DNA from: Polytrichum commune
Lineage: Eukaryota; Streptophyta; Polytrichopsida; Polytrichales; Polytrichaceae
Assembly: GCA_950295325.1 (NCBI GenBank)
Contig: OX485806.1
Location: 54,369,169 to 54,433,168 of the forward strand
Direction: 5' to 3'
DNA length: 64,000 nucleotides
The position numbers and the translations under genes were made by a program. Below the pieces are notes generated by a model that worked only from the letters and a program-made list of their open reading frames with translations, had not been told where the DNA came from and did no database searches. Of this stretch, positions 10,048-20,170 are shown piece after piece. The stretch's first letter is position 1. Every line of letters starts with the position of its first letter.

Positions 10048-10584
10048 GTTATGCAACCAGTTGGACTTGCAAACACTCGAATATCAACCGTTTAGGCCCA
10101 AAAATCTCCCCGAGCCTTGTTGGTTGCAGTCTGGCCAACTGCCGCGGCCAGACGCCAACGGCCGTCGACTGCCGGACATGAGCAGAGGCGAGCAGAGGGT
10201 GGAGGATGGCCTCCTTCTTGTTTTTTTTTGTCATTTTTTTGTCACAAATTTGATCCCTTTTGAGGATCAAGAATGCCCTCTTCACCTCCCACTTCACAAC
10301 CTCCTGCCTGTAGGCAATTCATGACAAGAAATTTTGTGTAGTATTTAGAAATTTCTCACCACCATTCAAAATGATGTGTAAACTTGACAAGCACACATCT
10401 TTCTTCTTGTTGCTCCGGTAATCCGCGATGTTTATCATTCTCCACTCCACAATCCCGCCACCACTTGTCCTCACACTCCCTCTGAAGTGTTGTAGCTCAT
10501 GATTTGAAGAAAAGAGAAGAAATCATTCATTCTTGCCAAGGGAGAAGGAAGAGAGTCAAACACTCATAAGAGCTCTAAATCTCT
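10048..10584. other. Unrecognised spacer
   Basis: GC-rich at 10120-10220, then a T-tract (10220-10245). I see no gene, repeat partner or RNA here. Confidence 0.4.
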
Positions 10585-11092
10585 CTTCAAATGTACATAA
10601 TGAATAAAACTATCTCTCACTCCACCACGGGAAAATCCAATAGTATAAATAGGAGGAGAAGAACGTAAGATTTATTGCAAAAACATGCAATCTTCACCTC
10701 ACACAAGCTCTCTCCACACACTCACTCACAAGACTTGACTTGACTTGGCAAGAATGCCAAGCCAAAGAGGAGGTTCCTCACTTAGGAGCCTTCATTTTCA
10801 CATCTAGATTCATCCATCCAAACCTAAATGAATGAAGCCCAACGGATAAGGTGCGGCCGCCAACGCCGCATACCGTGACATAACGGCTATGCCTTGATTC
10901 CTCAAGCCCAACCTTGAGTGGTTCATGCGGCAAAGGAGTGAGAACCTTCCAAAGAGTGGCAAGGTCCCACAAGACAAAAACAACTCTTAAACAACCCTTT
11001 CAACCCAAGTAACTACCCTAAAGGTTGTACTAATATAATGATTACTATATAAACCAAAACGTGGTTTGGTGTTCGACATCATGCCACGTGAC
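10585..11092 (+). mobile_element. LTR, family C, 5'-truncated copy
   Basis: It matches the right part of the LTR at 31414-32034. Shared blocks include GAGAACCTTCCAAA with CAAGGTCCCACAA, and the terminal block GGTGTTCGACA...GCCACGTGACA (ends 11092). A TATA-like TATAAATAG lies at 10644-10652. The 5' end is missing. Confidence 0.7.
10644..10652 (+). promoter_or_regulatory. TATA-like box in the family C LTR
   Basis: TATAAATAG sits within the LTR, upstream of the CT-rich CACACAAGCTCTCTCC block. It is the kind of core promoter LTRs use. Assigned by sequence only. Confidence 0.35.
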
Positions 11093-11097
11093 AATAG

Positions 11098-11203
11098 TTG
11101 TGTAAATACACATCGTTATACATAACACATTGTACAAAAAACATAACTAGAATACATACAATAAACTATAACAAATGTGTTATTAACACATTCTCAATTG
11201 CCT
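11098..11203 (+). mobile_element. LTR, family C, 5' end only
   Basis: Starts TGTGTAAATACACATCG and matches the first ~105 bases of the LTR at 31414 (TGTCATGTAAATATACATTG). It follows the previous family C end after only 5 bases (ATAGT, 11093-11097), so two copies stand head to tail. Confidence 0.6.
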
Positions 11204-11764
11204 CCTTAGCTGAGAAAAATGCCCCTGTGTGAGGCCAAACCCACCACCCTTAAGCGTCCTAGTCCGGGTGATGATTTTGAGAATCACATGTGTCATACCA
11301 AAACTCGTGGCAACATGGGATGTAATTCCATCTCAACGAGCTCCCAACTTACTTTAAGTCATGATGTTTTATTAATGCTAGCCTCTTGAATAGGTAGAGC
11401 ATTGGCCTTCTCAAGGGTCCACCCCGCAGCCTTGGCTACACATGTCTTTGAGGATTTTCCTCTTGAAACCTTGGCCTTGGCCAATGTCTTCTCATTAGTG
11501 CTCGTGACCTCATTGAGGCTATGGCTTGTCAGCTCCATGAGGCAAGTAAGTCTCTAATGTATTAATTCCCGATCGTTAACCCAAGGCCATTTCCCCCGTG
11601 TGGGGCCAACAACCCACCCTGGTGCTTCACGTCAATATTAGCACTTCAATTCATTCCATGAGAATAATACAAGTGTTAAAAAACACTTATCTTTCTTATC
11701 ACTTATCGTCGCCTCCTCTTCCACAAGTCCCTCACAACTCATCTCCAAGTTCACTCCTTAATGC

Positions 11765-11940
11765 AGCCCCTAACCCGGCTAGCCTAACCCAACTAGCCTA
11801 ACCCAGCTAGCTTAATCCAGCAGCTTAACCCAGGTAGCTTAACTCAGCTAGCCTAACCCAACAGCCTAACCAAGGTAGCTTAACTCAGCTAGCCTAACCC
11901 AACAGCCTAACCCAGCTAGCTGCTCCCTAATGCGGCCCAA
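11765..11940 (+). repeat. Short tandem minisatellite inside the family B LTR
   Basis: About ten degenerate units of 14-17 bases of the type CCTAACCCAGCTAG. Variants with CAGCAGCTTAACCCAGGTAG form larger units of about 60 bases. It sits at the LTR position where the copy at 20171-22043 has a different 39-bp repeat. Confidence 0.85.
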
Positions 11941-12323
11941 CAGTAACGATTCCAGCAACCCTCAGCAGTAACAATTCCAGCACCTTCTGCAGTACTGATG
12001 CCAGCCTTCGGCCAAATACTAATACCAACAAAATTAAGTGCCAACAATCCAACACTATACTAGGTGCTACAATTTTAATACTTTAAACTAAGCTCCATAA
12101 ACTAAATACTATAAATTGAACACTATGAACTAAACACTATTTCTAAATGCCTTAAGTCAAATGCTACATCTAAACAATGTAAAACTAACTTTAAAACTAG
12201 TTGACCTCGGTTCTCCACCTAGAAACCTTGCGTCCCTACGTGCCCCTCTCTTGCTCCACATACACCCACGCTCACACCACGTGGAACGCCAAGGGAGCAA
12301 GAAAAAAAATAAAAAATGAGGAA

Positions 12324-12330
12324 TATATAG
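12324..12330 (+). promoter_or_regulatory. TATA-like box in the family B LTR
   Basis: GAATATATAGGGAGAGGG here corresponds to GGTTTATATAGTGAG at 21671-21685 in another family B copy. Conservation between copies supports a core promoter. Confidence 0.45.
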
Positions 12331-12984
12331 GGAGAGGGAAGGGAAGAGGTGAGCACCCCCAAAGCTCAAGATAAGCCTTTTGATCATGTCCTACTTCGTA
12401 GGCTCTTATCCTATCCACTAAGCCTTCAACTCCTAAACCAACAATATGGATTCCAATTCAAACATTTAAACTCAAGGAGCTCCCCTTGGTTTACCACACA
12501 CTACACTCACCTAACCAAAGCACTTCCTTCATGCCGCTAAGCTTCTAATCAACTACACCACATAAGCCTAAGGCCTAAACATAACAAAGCCTCAATCTTT
12601 TTATATTTTTGAGAATAATCATAAAACATCAAAATCTAACTCCTAATGGTTTCAAAGGGTTAAAAACACATTTGGGCACCATTTTGGGCTCACACCATGT
12701 CTATCAACTAGGCCTACACAAATTAATGTGGTTAGTTCAACTGTCGCGGCAAAGATGAAACATTTCTCCATATCCTAGGTTGACGTAAAGGTCCGCCGAC
12801 GAGCATAAGAATAACTTTGCTAAAAACATTGCAACAAAATTTGTAGGTTGGGTATAAATGTGATGCCCCTTCATTAGTTTTTGTTGTCAAATCTTATCAC
12901 AATCCATCCATCAAATTGTGCCTTGCCGTGTATTTGGCGCCTAGTTACCAAATGATAATGTTGTTGTTATGATAACAGTGAGGA

Positions 12985-13640
12985 TCCCTCCTAGAAATAA
13001 TTAACGTTTGTTGGAAGACGTAGCATGTCCTGAAGATTTCCGACATTGAAGACAAATTCAATCACTTGAAGGCAGTGAAGTCAATGGCGGAATTAAGCAT
13101 GCCACATGCCAACCTCATTGGCATGTATCACACAACAACATGGTTGTCGCACCTTTCTGCTCACCACAAATGAAATATGAAACAATGGCACCACCGCCAA
13201 TTGGGATGCAAGGTCCCCTCAATGGAAAGGTGACAAGGTCCGCAAATCTTATAATGCTCTCGACATTTTGTCCACCTTTTCCTTCAAGTAGCAAAATGCC
13301 ACTTAGAAGGACACCCTTCACACAAAGGATTGTACACGTTGTTTTGATGTCCGAATTGTGGCCTCACGTTGTAGGTAAACATAATTTCCCTTGGAGAAAC
13401 GTTGTATCTGAGGTCAATAAGCACTGCTACGAATACAAACATATCGCAATGTATCACAATGTTGGGCGATAGACAAATTCTCCATGGCAATAGGCATGGC
13501 TCGTTTGAAAAACTCAACTCATTCATGTAGACATTGAGCCTAGACTTTTGGGTCGTCCCAATCAACAACAGGATTTCATTTTTCTCAAATAAAACTTGAC
13601 AACATAGGTTCCCTTCCATACAAAAATTGGTGAGGACAAT
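12985..13640 (-). pseudogene. PHD-finger protein fragment, probably from a retroelement
   Basis: Reading down from about 13620: an open piece with ICLSPNIVIHC, IDLRYNVSPREIMFTYNV and YNPLCEGCPSKWHFAT, a frame change, then EGKGGQNVESIIRFADLV and a PHD finger. The finger shows ICGEQKGATTMLLCDTCQ, stop, GWHVACLIPPLTSLPSSD, stop, ICLQC. These provide the CX2C, HX3C and CX2C ligands expected for a C4HC3 PHD finger, a chromatin reader that usually binds histone H3 tails. Both stops are TGA, where the family usually has Arg and Trp. I do not recognise the N-terminal part. The parent element is unknown. Confidence 0.7.
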
Positions 13641-13754
13641 ATAAAGCCAAAGATGTTGGTCTACTAAATCAGTAACCCATGGCTATCCAAGGATACATAA
13701 GGTCTCAATCATGATGGTTGCCACGAAGTAAGCCATACTTGCGCAAACCCTATT

Positions 13755-14536
13755 TGTCGCGCACCTCTTCATGAGGAGTGTCTGCAACACCATGAGCACA
13801 AGGGGGACCCCGGAGTGACACCCGGGATTTGTGGCGCCATTGGTGAGAAGGCCCAGATACTCCTAGTGTGGGTGAAGGCCCCGGGCGTTGAGAACGCCTC
13901 TCACCCATGGAGACTAAGAGTCATGAAGGTAAGGCCATGATTTATGAGTAGATTATCGTGGCAGAATTCTAGAATGCTAAGGAACACCTCAATCGGAGGT
14001 GCAGGCTAGGAGATATGGCAATTTGAGTGGGGCGCTGTCCCGGGACAGCACCCTGGGACAGCAGTGACCTGGGAGTGGTGCCCGGGACTGCCTAGGTTTG
14101 AAGTGCCATAACTTCCTCAATACTTGCCTGAATGGGGCAAGTGAGGGGTCCATCGGCATTTTCACAAAGCGTAGATGACAATGGAGTGGTTGCTTGATAG
14201 CATTAGGTATCATATGTAGAAGTTATGGTGGTCTAAAGCTGCTGGGGGTTCTAGCCCCATCGGCTAAAGGAAAATGTCTACTTGGCCCCAACCCTTGTAG
14301 AAAGACAAAAGGATATTTGATGGTGGGGTAGGGGCCCCGCCCAAAGTCCTAGAGGCTTATATGGGTGAGGCGGCTTAGCCTACTGACCCCCCGGAGCTTA
14401 CTTGGCAATTTGCTCCGGGTAGTTGTAGTGTTGTTTTGGCAACACGATGATCAACTCAAGAGTGGACTTCCATGGATGGAAGTCCACCTTAGCCATTGGC
14501 TACCTACTAAGGGGAGAGTCCCGAATGCATGTGTAG
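13755..14536 (+). mobile_element. LTR, family A (chromovirus), 3'-truncated
   Basis: Starts TGTCGCGCACCTCTTCATGA and follows the family A consensus (compare 17534-18509 and 35364-36012) to about 14536, where the last ~200 bases are replaced by the minisatellite at 14545. Landmark blocks are GCGCTGTCCCGGGACAGC and TTGGCCCCAACCCTTG. The 5' flank is CTATT, with no partner because the 3' end is lost. Confidence 0.85.
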
Positions 14537-14544
14537 CACAACCC

Positions 14545-14690
14545 AACATTAATGCCCATGCCCATGCCCACCCATGCCCATGGGTTTTGGGTGGGCACGG
14601 GTGCGATATTATGTTCATGGGCGAGCATGGGTGGGCGTGGGTGCGATATTATTTTTCATGGGTGGGCGTGGGTGCAACCCCCCATCTACC
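14545..14690. repeat. CATGGGTGGGC-type minisatellite with fold-back
   Basis: GCCCATGCCCATGCCCACCC on one side faces several GGGTGGGCACGGGTGCGATA units on the other, so the strand can fold back. The same GCATGGGTGGGC core recurs next to the hAT gene at 27555-27595. Confidence 0.75.
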
Positions 14691-14696
14691 AAGTGA

Positions 14697-14923
14697 CAGT
14701 GAGTTTTCTTCCAGAGTGCAATTGTGTATACTTCTTGGATATGATTTCAAAGTTCGGCCGCAAACGAAATTCTTATATGAATTGTAAGCATCTCTATTAC
14801 ATCTTCATCAAGGTTTCTAATTTGGATGCGGAAGTGAATTTGTTCATTCACGCCCCAACATTTAGCTTCAATGAAACCAAACTCATCCTCGAAGGGCGTC
14901 TTTTGATGCAATCTACTTCCTAG
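14697..14923 (+). pseudogene. SWIM-type zinc finger fragment
   Basis: The frame ends with ECNCVYFLDMISKFGRK, a short spacer, CKHLYYIFIKV and FIHAPTFSFNETKLILEG. The CXC ... CXH spacing (Cys-Asn-Cys, about 20 residues, Cys-Lys-His) is the SWIM zinc-finger signature found in MULE/FAR1-type transposases and other plant proteins. Only this module of about 70 residues is visible. It starts against the minisatellite and a truncated LTR, so the upstream part of its gene is gone. I cannot say which parent family it comes from. Confidence 0.55.
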
Positions 14924-15594
14924 AATTGATCTCAGCCTACCAATACATTGTGTGCTAATAGATGTGCCAATTGTGGACATCATGTGAACTCATAATTGTT
15001 TGCGATAATAAATATAATCTCATGGATTTTTTTTCCCTCTAAGATATTTTATTACAATACGGAATTGTATCAAGTGACTCTTTCACTGTTGAACACTACA
15101 TGTTCAGATTAGCATGCCTACTATGTCTATCAACTATACTTCCGTGTTTCCATTCTCCTACATGCTTCGGACTTCTTTTCGTCGTCCCTTCTTGATGGAG
15201 GTGAACATGTCTCTCTCCTCTCACATTGTGTGCATATGTCTCTACATCCGTATTGGATACAAGTATAATTTATGTCCTCATTTATATTCAGCTGAAGATA
15301 ATCTCTTCGACCACAAACAATAATTGTTGGAGTCTAAGCTCTAGAGTTGACTTACACATAGGACAAAGACAAAAGTGATGGAATAAAAACGAAGCAAGTT
15401 GGTCGTTTTTTCTATTTTGATTGACTCATTCTTCAATTATATTAACCTCGATAAAATCATTTTCATTCGTTGTTTTTTGGGATCATCATTGGTTTTAATC
15501 ATATACTTATCTTTTTTATCTTAATTTTCTATCATTTTAGCATTTTCCGATTTCCAAATGTAATGAGACCATTTCAAATTCAGGGCCTTTCGAT
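14924..15594. other. Unrecognised AT-rich spacer
   Basis: No gene, repeat partner or RNA recognised. Short open frames here lack motifs. Confidence 0.35.
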
Positions 15595-15785
15595 TTATTT
15601 TTAGACCTATACATTCCACGGAAATAGGTCACAAATTTTTACTATTTTTGGAAAATCTAGAATATTATGGATATATTGGAATTTTTTTCCCATTATGTCT
15701 AAATTTGATCTGAGAAGTTTATTATGTTTACATCGTTTCCGCTCTCCGCTCTCCGCTCACCGCTCACATAGAAGTGTCGTCCAAT
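15595..15785 (+). repeat. Dispersed repeat with GCTCTCC-type heptamer tract
   Basis: This stretch aligns with 63055-63210 and, inverted, with 32910-33065: GAAGTTTATTAT...TCCGCTCTCCGCTCACCGCTC...AGTGTCGTCC. The inner tract is 7-base units CCGCTCT. A third context of the tract, on the other strand, is at 42839-42864. Probably one end of an unnamed element. Confidence 0.6.
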
Positions 15786-16250
15786 TCTAAAATGCTAAAG
15801 AACACCTCAATCAAAGATGTGAGCTAGGAAATATGGCAATTTGAGTGGGGCGCTATCCCGGGGCAATGCCTTGGGACATTACTGATGGAGGAGTGGCAAC
15901 CGCAATCGCCCAAGTTTGAACAGCCGTAACTTCCTCAATACTTACATGAATGGGGCAAGTGAGGGGTCTAGTAGCATCTACACAAAGAATCATGTCAATA
16001 AAGTGGTCCTTTGATATATCAGAGATCATATATAGAAGTTAGGGTGGTCTGAAGCGGTTGGGGGTTTTTTATGCAAGTGGCTAAGGGAAAATGTTTACTT
16101 GGCCCCAACCCTTCTAGAAAGACAAAAATCTACTTGACAATGAGGTAGGGGCCCTGCCCAAGTCCTCAAGGCTTGTATGGATGAAGCAACTTAGCTAAAC
16201 GCCCCACCAGGAGCATACTTGGGAATTTGTAGGAGGGTTTGGTGACCAAA
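15786..16250 (+). mobile_element. LTR, family A, internal fragment
   Basis: Aligns with the middle of the family A LTR (AACACCTCAATC..., TTTGAGTGGGGCGCTATCCC..., TTGGCCCCAACCCTTCTAGA) but lacks both ends. It directly abuts the repeat at 15595-15785. Confidence 0.8.
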
Positions 16251-17533
16251 CCAGGAACTTGGAGGATTTATCACACGTGATAAACGAGTGTGTCAAAAAA
16301 AACTAGTCATGCTAGGTGGACCAATTGAATTAGTTCCGCCAAATACATGGGTGTATTGGACGTATCGGTTGTAACAAATGGATTGGACATGGCAGTCAAA
16401 CATGTACTTCCGAATATCCTAATCATAAAACATGTGACAAATATGATAGTTGAAATAAATACAATGGACGCAATGGATGTTGAAAATGTGACAGAAAGAG
16501 TGGATGTTGTAAACAAAGTGAAAATGATGGACATCACAAACAAAATAATGTAATACGTATAAACATGGGGGCAAAAAATGAAAAAAATTAGAGCCGGCCA
16601 AATAGATTGCATCTTTGGTCTAAGGGCTAAAAACGCCTAGTTAATGATCCAACATGAGTTTCAGTTGGTAAGAGCGACAACTAACAATTGGTGTTGGCAA
16701 CCACAATAGGGTTATAAATAAAGTCATCTTAGATTTATGGTTATGCCAAATGTGTTCATATGGTTGGCAAGATAAAATTGCATTCATTACCATCAATTGG
16801 CCTTGGAAATAACCACCTCCTTTAGCACAACCAACCATCCAAGGTTTGACTCAACTTACTTGGAGATTAACCTAGGAATGTGCCAACGTCTTAGAAAAGG
16901 GTATTCAATGTTTTGTTTTATAAGCAAAATTGTTCTTCATAAACCAACTCACCAAAAACTAGACAAATTAGTCACATATGATGAGAAGGGCAAAAGGGTA
17001 GTATACTAATTGATGACAAATTGTTTTTTTGTACAATTAATTGTTACAACGTCCATTGGTTAGTTTTAGTAGTTTTTTTAATGAAAGGCACGGTCAATAT
17101 TATTAATTATTTGGTCATAAATTGAACAAAGGACAATAATGCATTAAAACAATTAGTTACAATAGGTTGTGAGGGTGACAACCTACAAAGTTCACCACCT
17201 AATAGATAGTGTTTTAAATGAGGGAAGTCCTATAGCCTTTTGGTTTTCTTAGTCTATATGTGCCAAGATAGCTTGGAGAGTGTGTATACATATTTTCCAT
17301 CAGCCAGTGAAAAATATGTTAATGGTTAAAACATGTCAAATCCACACTTAGTTTGTGGAAACAATTCTCAAAAGTTGGATGATTGAACCAAAAATGTGGT
17401 TTGGTGTATAATGTTTAAAACATGTTTTTGGGCCTCAAACAAAATTGCAATGGTGATGTTTGCTTGGAATTTTCTCTAAGAATGAAATACTAGCTTGGAA
17501 GACAATTTACCAAGTCTTGGACATGTCAAGTGG
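16251..17533. other. Unrecognised AT-rich spacer
   Basis: Contains a low-complexity stretch 16330-16560 rich in GATG/AATG triplets and a few short open frames without motifs. No repeat partner seen in the window. Confidence 0.35.
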
Positions 17534-18509
17534 TGTTGCGCACCTCTCCATGAGGAGTGCCCAAAATACCATGGGCACAACGGGGATCCCGGAGTGACAC
17601 ACGGGACTTGTGGCACCATTGGTGAGAGGGCCCAATTGATCCTAGTATGGGTGAGGGCCCGAGACGTTGGGAACGCCTCCCACCCACCGGTATTAAGAGT
17701 CACGAGGGTAAGACCATGAGGTATGTATATCTTATGGCATGGTGATTTTAGGATGCTTAAGAACACCTCAATCGGAGGTGTGAGCTAGGAGATAAGGCAA
17801 TTTGAGTGGGGCGTTGTCCTAGGACAGCGCCCTGGTATAGCACTGGCCTGGGAGTGGCTCTCGGGACTGCGAAGGTTTAAACAGGCATAACTTCCTTAAT
17901 ACTTGCCCAAACGGGGCAAGTGAGGAGTTCATTGACATCTAAGTGAAACGTAAATGATGATGGAGCAGTTGCTTGTTAGCATCAAACATCATACAAGGAA
18001 GTTGTGATGTTCTGAAGCTGTTGGGGGGTTCTAGCCCCAGCGGCTAAAGGCAAATGGCTACTTGGCCCCAACTCTTGGTAGAGAGACAAAAGGTTTCTTG
18101 ACGGTGGAGTAGGGGCCATGCCTAGAGTCCTAGGGGTTTATATGGGTAAGGTAGTGTGGCCTCACCCACCCGAGGCCGAATGGCACGGCCTCCATGGGCT
18201 TTGGCCCAATGTGAGGGCATAGTTGCCTAGTATGGTTCGGGTTGTTAAAGTGGTGCTCCGGCAATGCGATGATCAACATAAGATTGGATTTTCATAGACG
18301 GAAGTCCACATCTAAGACTTGGTTACCGATTAAGGGGATGAGTTCCAAAAACAAAGAATGAGGGTTGGTTCCCCTCTTATAAATTACAAGGTCCAGGGTA
18401 GGAAGAGCTAACCATTAGCATGGCGGAATGCGAAGGGTTAGCGCTCGTGATCATTGCTAGAAATGAAAATGGTTAAGATGGTTAAGGGGAATTAGTAAGG
18501 GTTGCGACA
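17534..18509 (+). mobile_element. Solo LTR, family A, complete with target duplication
   Basis: Starts TGTTGCGCACCTCTCCATGA and ends AAGGGTTGCGACA, inverted termini TGTTGC/GCGACA, 976 bp. The perfect 5-bp duplication AGTGG flanks it (17529-17533 and 18510-18514). It has no internal domains. This is the reference copy that defines family A, shared with the chromovirus pieces at 33-36 kb and 38-42 kb. Confidence 0.95.
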
Positions 18510-18699
18510 AGTGGTGAACTTGGTGAGTGAAACAATGAAAAGATTGTGGAAATCCATTAACATTTGGTGACCATGCAATGATATTGCATTTCTTACTAAT
18601 TTTCTCTCTTTTGAACAATAAGGTTAGGGTAATACTTATACATGTATATATTTAGAAAAACATTATATAACTAATGAAAATTGGAAAAAACATTATGGA

Positions 18700-19195
18700 G
18701 AACAAACATGGTCAAGTATACAAATATTCTTTGATATACTAGAAACCATAACAAGTATGTTCAAATGCCTAAAAATAATAGAAAAATGTTGTTTAAGTTG
18801 TATTCTTCATGGTGTCTGCTATTGTTGTGCTAGGTATATAGAATACCAAGATAAAAATATCAAAACTTATCATATAATGCTTAGTAAATAATGGCTAAAT
18901 ATAGTTCTAGACCTCAATTTCATGACCATGAATATATTGAAGATGGAATTTGTTTTTCATATTCCTTGAGTTCATTATAAATTTTAAGGCAACATGACAA
19001 ATATTTGTAGAAATAAATCATTTAAATATATTTTTATTGTGTTTTAAACAAATTTTTGTACAATTTTATTTCCAACATATTGATTTGCATACTATTTGCA
19101 CCGTATTCTAAGTTTTGTATATTTTTCTTTAAGATAAATTTTCAACATAAATTGTTTAGCTATGTAGATCAATATAAAATTTATGGAAATAATCG
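18700..19195 (+). mobile_element. Diverged relative of the MITE-like element at 8912-9525
   Basis: ACAAACATGGTCAAGTATAC (about 18710) corresponds to the left inverted repeat of the other copy. Interior blocks such as CATATTCCTTGAGTTCATTA, TCATGACC and TATGTAGATCAATAT align in order. The right inverted repeat is not recognisable. Confidence 0.6.
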
Positions 19196-20170
19196 CATGT
19201 ATGGATGGCATAGTGGGAATATCCGACCACCATCACTCATTATAGGCTTAGAAACATATAGGGAATAGCACATGGCTATATTAATACAAGAAAATTAAAT
19301 TTCATTTTTAAAATTTAGTGTGAGCATAATTTTATGGCTACAGCCTGGCTTGTAGGCTCAATTTCCAAAATTAGTAAAAACTAAAGGGAATAGGCAGTTG
19401 GAAACCCATCTCGAGTGGGAACAAAGGTTATTGTCGTTCTGAGGCGGTAGCTGCAACCACCTTCCCCTCCTCAGTGATAAAAAAGAGGTCAGCTATTGCC
19501 TACTCAGTCTATTTTTCCATTGTAGAAATTAAACATAGTCTCATAACAGTAGCAATAGGTTGATAGAAGCATCAATGCTCAGTAATTGAGGTTGAATGGC
19601 AAATAGGTATTATTCAAATGAGATACTTGAGAGAAATAGTACTAGGTTGATATGGAACCAAGTTATTCAAAATTTTGAATATTTAACCTTGATATGAAAG
19701 AAAAAAATCTATTTTCTGCAATAGTCTCGATGTCTTTGAAGTTGAATTATGATTGTTGAGTATGTTTAGAAGTAATGTTTTGTATGATTTTTGACAATGG
19801 CCATAAATGCTGAGATTGGCGAATAGACTGCTAAGAGGGCAAGAGAAATCAATGGTAATGTCTTGGAGGCAATGTTGGTCGCTACCAAATTATGGCCATA
19901 AGCATGTGAGTTGGTTCAGTCAATTTGAAATAAAGAGTAAAGGCTAATTGCCAAGGAAGAAGTGTGAGAAGGTTCTGAAAGCACAAGTTCGCAAAGACAA
20001 ATAGTCTTAAGTGAGCGGCCAGTGATTAACAAAGTCAAATTGCATGAGAGAGGAGTTGATTATTGAGAGGAGCTTGAGAGAAATTGTCTTCCTGTATGTA
20101 ACAAACTATGCTAGAAAATATGCACTTTGCCATGACCTTAATAAATTGTGGTTTCCAAAATTTCATCACT
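19196..20170. other. Unrecognised spacer
   Basis: No gene or repeat partner found. The last five bases (20166-20170, TCACT) are the target duplication of the LTR that follows. Confidence 0.35.

Larger units (their letters stand above)
11228..12694 (+). mobile_element. Solo LTR, family B, second copy
   Basis: Starts TGTGAGGCC and ends GGGCTCACA, like the other family B copies. The flanks CCCTG (11223-11227) and CCATG (12695-12699) differ at one base, an aged 5-bp target duplication. The blocks around 11340-11540 and 12340-12694 align with 20339-20530 and 21700-22043. It carries its own minisatellite at 11765-11940 and a TATA-like TATATAG at 12324-12330, followed by GGTGAGCACC. No gene inside. 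Confidence 0.85.

Noticed and set aside
13284-13619. Independent host gene on the minus strand
   Set aside because: It joins the PHD-finger piece by a frame change and lies among element fragments. It is treated as part of one pseudogene.
16347-16612. Two overlapping open frames on opposite strands rich in Val/Met or Ile/Phe
   Set aside because: Low-complexity GATG/AATG repeats give long frames on both strands. No motif.
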